DNA from: Platanthera guangdongensis
Taxonomy: Eukaryota > Streptophyta > Magnoliopsida > Asparagales > Orchidaceae
Assembly (NCBI GenBank): GCA_039583875.1
Contig: CM077166.1
Coordinates: 87,914,564-87,978,563, forward strand
Reading direction: 5' to 3'
Length of the DNA: 64,000 nucleotides
Shown: positions 56,468-64,000 of the stretch, piece by piece
Numbering within the stretch: position 1 is the first letter of the stretch
Layout: each line of letters opens with the position of its first letter
Notes under the pieces: generated by a model
Seen by the model: the letters and a program-made list of their open reading frames with translations, nothing else
What the model was told of the DNA's origin: nothing
The model's database searches: none
Position numbers and translations under genes: made by a program

Positions 56468-58481
56468 AAGAGGCAAAGCATTTACGCGATGAGCGCTACG
56501 CTGCCTTCCGACGCAAGAAATAGTGCAATCAAAGTAAAGGGAAAACCCCTACCCCCAATGCAAAAAGACAATTTGCTGTCCTCTCACACCCACCGGGGAG
56601 CATTACCACAAATCTGTTTATAGCTGATTGCACCACCATCATACAATTTACCCTCCTCTTTCTGTTTTCTCGCTGCTTTTAGAACGCTAGTTTGCTCTTT
56701 TTTATTTCCTCCTTTTTCTACTGCAAAGAACTCTCTTTTATAACTTCTAATACAGGTATTTGGTCCACCTTAAGGACGGTAAACAAAAGGCTTTCGGGAG
56801 ACTACCCAAGTTGGACCGTTTGGTCCTATGCTGTGTTTTGAGTTCTTTTTATATATTTATATTTATATGTGTCCATATTTTATTTGGCGTGCATATTTTA
56901 ATCGTAGGTGCAGGAATTTTTGAGGCGCGGCAACTTGGCTGCACATGGACATCTCATTGCACGACTGGTATGCTCAATTTTGAGCATAGGTACTTCCTAC
57001 CCTAGTTATTTTTCCCATTTGGAATGCTTATTTTTACTAGTTGTCGAATTTAAGTCTGGGAGGAGAACATGCATGTGGTCACTACACAACACATTCTGTT
57101 GCATACCAGTATCTTGTTTAGTTATTTCATGATCTCTGTTGCACACACTGGGTCACTCACATGGGTGCGCTCTTATCCACGCGTGCAGCTCGAGTCAAAT
57201 GTATTGTTTTTGTGTAAACTTTAAAATAGTGGTGCTGGCTTAGGATTTCATGATCGAGTAGTTTGAAACTCATGCAGTGCTCCTAATCGAGTACTCATGG
57301 TTTGTGTAGAACTAGAATAGAGTTAATTTTTTTATGCTCATAGATTTATATTTTTCTGTAGTCGTAAATATTGTTTGTACTACTCAAAATCTGAATCTGG
57401 AGTAATCGAACGATAATGTAGGAATGTGTGTGGCCGCCACTAGACTCATATTGCTCGAGTCAGGAGGAAGGATCATCTTTCTCAGTGGCTAAGAACTTGC
57501 CCTAAGCTACTCTTGAAGCCTTAGTGCCTGGTTAGTCAAGAGTGAGCATGACGTAGGCCATCATTTTGTCTAGTTTGAGCCTTGTTTAGCATTTCCTAAC
57601 CGTTAACCGTTGCATGCCAAATTTGTGCCTACCCCTTCTTTGATCCATCTCCACTCTCATTCACTAAGGCCTGAAGCTAATCCCACCATCGCAATCAAAT
57701 GTTTGAGCTTGTTTGTATTTATTATTTTGCTGATGTGTGATATGTGGAAATCATGTAATGTGGTGCTGAATTCATAAACTTTTTGATTGCTACGTTTGGG
57801 GATTGCAAACGCAGAAAAGAAAAAGAAGAAAAGTGAAAAAGAAAAAGAAAAAGAAAAATCTGAACGAATTGCTTTGAGAATTTTATCCCCATCCTATTTA
57901 TTGATTTTGATTGGGTTAGGCCGTGTGCACGCCCGGTTTTCATGCTCAGCCTGGGGGTGTGTTACCCGTACATTTCTAAGTGGCTGTCTTGGTTTAAGTT
58001 TTTATTCGCTTGCCTTGGTTGCGTGTAGCCTTCATGTTTATCATTGACTACCAAACCTTAGCCTAAGCCCCATTCTCTCCTACAAGTCCTACTGATTCAC
58101 GCTTGAGTCTAACCCCCGCCGTGGAGAGAGTGTGAACATGCAAGCCTATGGTCCCCGACAATGGTGGATTCCTTTGAAGGTGATCCTGAGCCCCGATCTT
58201 TGGCAATGCTCACCTTAGTGGCCTGCCTACTTTCTTCCTACACATGATCACAAGATTCTCCAGAATTCTAATTTTGAGCAAATCCAATATTTATTTACGC
58301 CTGTCGAATAGTTTAAACTACGTAGTATAATTAAAAAGTTCTTCTATTATAGCTTCTATTCCGATGATGTATTTGATTTCTCGTCTTACTTTATTTTTGA
58401 AATTTCTGAGCTAGCTAGCTATTTTCTAGTCCACGGAGTGATGATTTGCTCGGGACGTGCAAATGGTTAAGTCTGGGGGTG
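56468..58481 (+). other. Long 3' untranslated region of A
   Basis: No ORF of interest and no RT, RNase H or integrase motif is seen. A CT- and T-rich stretch, AATTTAAGTCTGGGAGGAG at about 57048, and a second AAGTCTGGGGGTG at 58469-58481 next to the 3' LTR are typical of Athila 3' regions. The latter is the polypurine tract; the former looks like a displaced second one. Confidence 0.6.
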
Positions 58482-60000
58482 TGATGAGTCGAAATTTTAC
58501 ACTGATTTTTGGACTCATCTGGGCCAGTTTTATCGTCTTAGCACTACACTTGAGATCCATAACTGTTTATATTTGCTTATGTGCCTATTTCATGATTAAG
58601 TGCACTCTAGGCCCGTTTCTGTGCGCTTTATTTGTTTCTGTGTTTTTGTTGTTCTTTAGCCTTGTCTTGGGAATGTGGTGTTCACGTTTGGTGGCCTATC
58701 TGCCTCTTCTGCTGGTGCAGGGTTCGTGTGCGTGATCCGGAACCGCTCGGGAGACCCCGGCGATATAGGAATACTGCGCACGACCACTATACTTATTGCC
58801 CACGACCACTGGTTGTGTGCCACCGAGCGTGCGCATTACATTCTCATTTTTCCTAATTCTGCCCGGGTTATTGCACGAGCACTTTTCGTAGTGCGCACGT
58901 CCACTGGTCGTGCGCCACTGCTCGTGCGCGTTTTCCCCTTGCTTTCTGCAATTCTGTCCCTGCCAATCGTACAATCAGTGGATTTAGTGCGCACGACCAC
59001 TGGTCGTGCGCCACTGATCGTGCGTATATATGCTGATGTTTCTATCCAGGTTGCAGGTCTAATTGGAAATGGCGCACGATCATCGACCGAGAGTGCGCAC
59101 GACCACTGGTCGTGCGCCACTGATCGTGCGCTCTGCTTTTGCTGCCTCCGTATTTAAGGCTCTGCTCCGCGATTTAGGTCAACGCCCGTCATTTGCTACG
59201 ATCGGGGAGTGCGCAGGAAGCGCCATTTTACTTCTCTAGATGCTCCATCACCTCCACCTTCATCAGGAATCCATAGCCGGCTATTCCGAAGCTTTTCAAA
59301 CTCTCTAGCGACGCTCCCGGCCATTGACGACTTCAACTCCAAGCTTTCCATCGAAGTTGGTGAAGAAGACAACCTAGAGAACGGACTCAAAGGCCTTCGA
59401 GGTGATAGCTCGTTGGTACCGAAAGCCTCCTCAGACTGAGCCCGGAATCGGATTGACAACTTACTATTCCGGCCATGACCCGCTGTGGATCTTCACCCTC
59501 TATTGGTTTACCCCACTTCCCCTTCCTCTGTTGTATGGGATGACATACATTGTATTGAACTACATATTTTATTCTATATCTAATGGGATGTTTGTAGTTC
59601 TCTTATGCTTGTGAGTAGTGTTTGTGAATGCGCCTTGCCCACTCCACATCCACTTCATACCCGTGTCACACCCGATTGCACTCCGCACAAGAACACTTCC
59701 ATCAATTAGCCTTCCGTCCACTCGCCCAACCGAAGTTCGGCATCGCGGCCGATACACTCACTTCACCTTGTGACGCGGTGCCTACGACACGCATAGCTTT
59801 TATTAGTTTTTTAGATTAAACAACCACAATCTCTCAAGTCCCCTTTTTACTCTTTTTTCTTATTATAACGCTCATAAAAATATTTCTTGAACTGTTGCCA
59901 CTCTATGCTAATTGCATTCCTCAAGAGACCGACACTCGGGGATTTATTCCCAAACTTTATTACTTGTGCGACCGGTGTGCTTGCCGATTAACACGCATCA
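58482..60000 (+). repeat. 3' LTR of A
   Basis: Starts TGATGAGTCGAAATTTTACA and ends AACACGCATCA. It carries the palindrome set: perfect copies at 58989-59011 and 59095-59117, weaker ones near 58790 and 58890, and TATTTAAGG at 59151-59159. It is followed by CTGGC of a Tekay-type LTR. Confidence 0.88.
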
Positions 60001-61125
60001 CTGGCGTTTCACGGCGGTGAGGCTGTCGGAGGCGTCTCCTCCGGCGATCCCGGGCAAGAAGAGAAAGATCGAATTTTTAATCTCAACTCACATGGTATTG
60101 GGCTCAATTAAGCCCGATGTCTCACCTCGTCGATCAAGGATTCTAGTACGCTGAGAGGTGAAGCGAAACGGACCAGAATTGAGGCTTGGCGGCGGGTTTG
60201 GCGGCGGTGAGCCATGGCCGAGCTTGCTCCAGCGAGTCCGTCCCGTTTCCTGGTTTCTCCAGTAATTTCCTTGATCCAGATGTCGATTTCCACTCACCTG
60301 AGCTCATTGAAGGTGATGGTGGGCTTGATTTTAGATGGGAGTGGCTGTATAGGGAGTTATGTTCAATGTGGGGCTCGACCAAGCTTAGGAAGCTTCACAC
60401 ATGGTGCCAAGTGGCCATCCAGCAGTATATTCCCTCTAGAATGAGCTGGGGAAGCTTTACAGGTGCCCTAGATAGAAGGAAGGAGGACCACATGGCCCCC
60501 ATCTTCTTTTCTCCACCTTCTCTCTCTCCTAAAATTCCCATTTTACCCCCGTGCATGCATTCTCTCTCCTAATTCAGAGGGGTAGGAGCTGTCTTTGACC
60601 ACTTGGGCTGGTCATGGGCCATGCTTAGTGGGCTTTGCCCATTGGGATTGGGCTTGGTTCACTCTTTCTTCCTTTAGGCTTCATGTTTACTTTGTTGACT
60701 TTTAGGGTTGACTTGGTCAACTTGATGAGTGGGTTGACCCCACCTGAAAGTCATGGACTCTATGACACCACCCAACTTGGGTTGGGCCATGGCGGTGTCC
60801 CACTTGGACTATTTGGGCCTTTAGGTGTAGGTTTGACCAAATTAAAATTAGGGTTGACTTGGGTCAACTCTAGTCAATTGGTGACCTTGTGATATGGCTT
60901 ATGGTTCCCTTAGGTTGGTGTTAGGGTTAGGGATGCAGTGGTGGAATCTATGTGTGGCTAGGACCCCAATTTGGGGCTGGTTTGACTTAGAATACCTTGG
61001 GCCCTATTGTGGGCCCCATGTGACTAATCCTAATCCCATGGTTCAAACCTAGCCTAAACCCATGCCCCACCACATGCCCTAACCCAACCTAAGTAGAGGG
61101 GTCTAATTGCAAGTGGGATGTTACA
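60001..61125 (-). repeat. Proximal part of the T2 LTR (right piece)
   Basis: On the - strand it starts TGTAACATCCCAC at 61125 and runs to the junction with A at 60001. With 43306-47180 it accounts for a full 4.7 kb LTR, but 328 bp are present on both sides. The TTGAC cluster (60595-60986) lies here. Confidence 0.8.
60595..60986. promoter_or_regulatory. TTGAC (W-box core) cluster at the start of the T2 LTR
   Basis: About ten TTGAC/GTCAA in 390 bp, several as facing pairs such as GTTGACTTGGTCAAC. Same position as in T1. Confidence 0.5.
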
Positions 61126-61227
61126 AATTCCAATAAACAAAGAAATAATTTCGTCCCATAAATTCAAGTTCGGGTCTAGGGGTTTCCAAGTATGAAAATT
61201 TAAGTACTTTAGCTAATAATTAAAGTG

Positions 61228-61662
61228 TTACCTGGTGTAAAAAATCTCTGAGTACCGCTCTAGCATCAGATCCCTCGGCTCCCAGGTGTTCTCCTCCCGT
61301 CCATGGTTGGACCACAACACCTTCAACAGGGGAACCTTCTTCTTCCGCAGCACTCAGACCGCCGTATCATCGATCCGGAGCGGCTCTAGGCCAACTGATC
61401 TTTCGGATGCTAACGGGCCGGCTGTAGTGGTGATATGCTACTCCGGCCAAAGGAGAGCTCTCCGTAGCGATGAGATGTGGAAGACTTCGTGCAAGGTCCC
61501 CAGCCCTGGTGGCAGCTACAACCTGTAGGGCAAAGGGCCGATCCGCTCTAGAATCAAATATTGTCCCATATATCGAGGGCTGAGCTTCTTGTTCCTCCAC
61601 ACCCCAGAAATAAAATGTACCGGATGTATCTTCAAGAACACTTTGTCTCCCACCTGGAACTC
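61228..61662 (-). pseudogene. Ty3 integrase C-terminus with chromodomain-like tail (T2)
   Basis: EFQVGDKVFLKIHPVHFISG, KLSPRYMGQYLILERIGPLP and HEVFHISSLRRALL are followed by VPLLKVLWSNHGREENTWEP. Three codons became stops (near 61516, 61444 and 61360). The end, TAA, is at 61228. The upstream side is cut by the T3 LTR exactly at GAGTTC. It is the same family as the coding end at 1-426. Confidence 0.85.
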
Positions 61663-63538
61663 TATAATGCCCTGAAAATCGTTATCGAGCTGGTTGCGTC
61701 CAAAAGTAATTTTGGTGCCTGTATAGGGGTACACGGCCTAGGACACGGGCGTGTCCAAGGCCGTGTCTGGCTCGGTGTTTTGGCCGGCTGTATCCCGAGA
61801 AGGACACGGCAAGAAACACAGCTGAATGACACGGGCGTGTCATTTGACACGGGCGTGTGCCTACCCGTGTCAGTACCCGTGTTCCCTAGATTCGTGACGG
61901 TTGGCGTGATGGTTATTCGTGACACGCCTCCGCTCATGGGCATGTCCAAGACCCGACACGGGCGTGTCAGGTTGAGATACGGGCGTATCTTGCTCGTGTG
62001 GTTTTTCTGCGTTCGACAATCATGCCAGGATCGAGGCACACGACCTGGTACACGACCGTGTGCTTAGGCCGTGTTCGGCCCAGGTTTGAGGATTTCTGTA
62101 CAGATCTGAGCCGTTCATTTTCTTTAATTAAGATCTGACGGCGCAGGCATGTTCCTGCTCTATTAAGGCCGGGAATGGTGGTTTAACTCGTCATTTCTCC
62201 CTTAATCTTTCTCTTTCCAAGGAGCTAGGTCAAGGAGGAAGAAGGAGGAGGATTCCGGCCGCCGGCGGAGCATCGGAGCACGGTTTAGAGAAACGAGAGC
62301 GGATCCGTGGAGGAAATCCTGTTGCGAAGACTTCTATCCATGTAATTTTCCATGGCGCAAAAGCGTACTACAAGGGTAATGATTCTCTTCTTAAGCATGT
62401 GAAGCTCTCTTCCTTTTGCATAGGGAAACCCGCTCCCACGAGTGTGCGGCGAGTGTGAGGTGTTCCTTGGGGTTGACGGGAATAGTCCCCCTTGTGTTGC
62501 ATATAGAGTCTGGAATCAAAGTACGGTCATAGGCATTGTGTGTGAAGCCTACCCGGACATGTTGGTCTGGATCGGTGATGTTGCATTTGTTATGATTTGC
62601 CGTAGAAGACTCCGTGCTTTGGGTTTTCGGGTTTCTATGTGGTAGATTGCAGCAGGGATCCTTGGGGATTAACTCGAAGGCGCACCCGGAAAGCTGAGCA
62701 TAATTGTTGTTCTGCGAACTTGGCGGTCTGGGAACCGGCCTTGAACATAACTAGGTTATGTGATTGTTTGTAAATGGAGGGATCTGAGAGAAGCTTGGCT
62801 CGTACGTACGTCTTAAAGTGTACTACGCGTTGTGAGCAACGGGCAAGTGGAATCGGACCTGGGCTATGTGGTTCGGTGCGAGAGACCCGAAATGGGGACT
62901 GGCCGTTGGCATAGTCGGGAGCCTTAGACAGTGGTCAGAAAGGCTAAAATGCTCACGTTGTTGCCATACCGGGGGTGGTGGTGAAGTCGCTGAAGTGTCA
63001 CGATTCACCGATAATGTTCCCTTAGTGCACGGGGTGTTTGGTCGTGCGAACCTACACCTGTGGCTAGCATGTTTGTACTATATTATTTTAGCTGGGCTAA
63101 TGAGTTGTAGGGAAGGAGCACCGCCGTCCCGAGTTAGGGGCGGGGTCGTTATAATTTGGTCGGCTTTTGGCTGACCATTGCTTTGTTTGACACCGTGCGG
63201 TGGAATGTTGCTTGCAGGTGTTGCAGAGCCGATTACCAAATAGCGGGCTGGAGCCCATGATGTTGTGCTGGCCCTAGAAGGCCATAAGGCCTTGTACCTT
63301 TCTGTGTATTTATTTTCATTCCAGTTGTAGAGATGTTGGACATTCATGTTTTTTGGATACAAGTTTTGGTTCATTCAACTGTTTTAAACTTCCGCTAGAA
63401 TGCTTTGTGTTCGGATGAGTAGTCTTAATTGGATAGTTTGGTTATTCATATGTAACCCTTCCGTCTATCCGTGGTATATGGTGTCGGGTTCCAACTAGAC
63501 CTTCTACTATATACCATACGACGAATGGGGGTGTTACA
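61663..63538 (+). repeat. 5' LTR of T3
   Basis: About 1876 bp, from TATAATGCCCTG (probably an altered TGTAATGCCC) to GGGTGTTACA. The left limit is set by the point where T2 integrase homology ends. ORFs within are not supported. Confidence 0.7.
61735..62168 (+). promoter_or_regulatory. GACACGGGCGTGTC palindrome array and TATA-like box (T3 LTR)
   Basis: GACACGGGCGTGTC and variants (GATACGGGCGTATC, ACACGACCGTGT, and half sites GCCGTGTC, ACCCGTGTC) recur about a dozen times in 61735-62075. TATTAAGG at 62161-62168 follows about 90 bp on. Confidence 0.55.
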
Positions 63539-63541
63539 ATT

Positions 63542-63553
63542 TGGTATCAGACT
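63542..63553 (+). other. Primer binding site of T3
   Basis: TGGTATCAGACT, three bases after the LTR end, matches the initiator tRNA-Met site TGGTATCAGAGC except for the last two bases. Confidence 0.85.
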
Positions 63554-63711
63554 TCCGGTTACGATCAGGCTTAAATTAATTCGTGGGCGAATTCTTTTAA
63601 GGGGTGGTGAGCACATGTGTGCGTCATCGTTATAACATCAAAAAGAACCCATGAATGTCCATTTAGGAATGAAAAATACACTTGTTTTGTGGAACCTGAG
63701 TGTTATAATGA

Positions 63712-64000
63712 TTGCTTTTAGCTTTTTGTGTGTCGTCTAATCTAGGTTCTTTGCAATTATACGCATCTAGGAGCGGTGCTGGTCAATTGGAGTGTCCGCA
63801 ATCAGCGAAAAGTAGTGCACCAAGGGATGTTCCTACAACACCTCCTTCAGCGGAAACCACCAGGTTGGTGGCTGAAGCAGTTTTTTCCATGATAAATGCC
63901 CAACCTGCAGGGCAAATGCATCACACACCTCCTGTGAAGAGAGGAAGACCAACCGATTTTATGAGGGTCTACGCAGTGACCTACAGTTACTCCTTGTTGG
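63712..64000 (+). pseudogene. Start of a gag-like frame of T3 (partial)
   Basis: The frame is open from 63712 to the window edge. It reads APRDVPTTPPSAETTRLVAE, then MINAQPAGQMHH and RGRPTDFM, a low-complexity lead-in of the kind found before Ty3 gag domains. The first in-frame ATG is late (63889), so the true start is uncertain or lost. The gag call rests on its position after the primer site. Confidence 0.4.

Larger units (their letters stand above)
47181..60000 (+). mobile_element. Athila-type Ty3 element reduced to gag-protease (A)
   Basis: Two LTRs of about 1.5 kb, a tRNA-Asp primer site (TGGCGCCATTGCCGGGGA), an Athila-like gag and protease, and the typical AAGTCTGGGGGTG tract before the 3' LTR identify the lineage. 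After protease the sequence passes straight to a 2 kb untranslated region: reverse transcriptase, RNase H and integrase are absent. Element N (5.5 kb) is nested in gag. The outer flanks (TTTAT and CTGGC) do not match. Confidence 0.85.
61663..64000 (+). mobile_element. 5' part of a Ty3 chromovirus-like element (T3)
   Basis: An LTR, a met-tRNA primer site and the start of a gag-like frame. It interrupts the pol of T2. The rest lies beyond the window, so the target duplication (expected AACTC) cannot be confirmed. Confidence 0.7.

Overview
The window is nuclear DNA of a flowering plant and is built almost entirely from nested LTR retrotransposons. I found no host gene, tRNA or rRNA. The plant assignment rests on the element types: Ty1/copia elements of SIRE/Maximus type with a large extra 3' ORF, Tekay/Del-type Ty3 chromoviruses, and an Athila-type Ty3 element with a tRNA-Asp primer site. 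I cannot name the species.

Layout. 1-5209 is the 3' end of a Tekay-like element (T1, + strand) with a 4.7 kb LTR. 5210-5994 is a diverged LTR-like remnant. 5995-19075 is a complete but broken SIRE-like element (Copia-1, - strand, target duplication GTGAA). 19076-19342 and 31550-33541 are two halves of one older gag fragment (H, - strand), split by a complete SIRE-like element on the + strand (Copia-2, 19343-31549, target duplication CAATG). 33541-41903 is a third SIRE-like element (Copia-3, - strand) that has lost its 3' end; its extra ORF is fused in frame to the gag of H. 41904-43257 holds two stacked LTR remnants. 43306-47180 and 60001-61662 are pieces of Tekay-like sequence (T2, - strand). 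Between them lies a gag-protease-only Athila-like element (A, 47181-60000, + strand), which itself carries a 5.5 kb gag-only non-autonomous element (N, 49893-55400, - strand, target duplication CAAAC). 61663-64000 is the start of another Ty3 element (T3, + strand) inserted in T2 pol. Every polyprotein contains stops or frameshifts.

The most interesting pattern is regulatory. At least five LTR families carry dense arrays of their own family-specific short palindrome just upstream of a TATA-like box: TACTCGAGTA; GCGCACGAC-C-GTCGTGCGC-type; GACACGGGCGTGTC; GCACG-CGTGC; and, without a clear TATA in the LTR, TCGTCGA/TCGACGA pairs. The Tekay LTRs instead start with clusters of TTGAC (W-box core). 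In all three SIRE-like elements the family array appears a second time between pol and the extra 3' ORF, again followed by a TATA box and then by the ORF start 120-150 bp later. This looks like an internal promoter for the so-called envelope-like gene. Two of those 3' ORFs share a basic KKKRKY block and show no obvious membrane segment, so a nuclear or nucleic-acid role deserves testing.

Other notable events are an LTR fragment captured inside the integrase of Copia-1, an extra-ORF/gag fusion, a palindrome array translated as part of Gag in Copia-2, and an Athila-like insertion whose flanks overlap by about 328 bp and so must have come from two different LTR copies.
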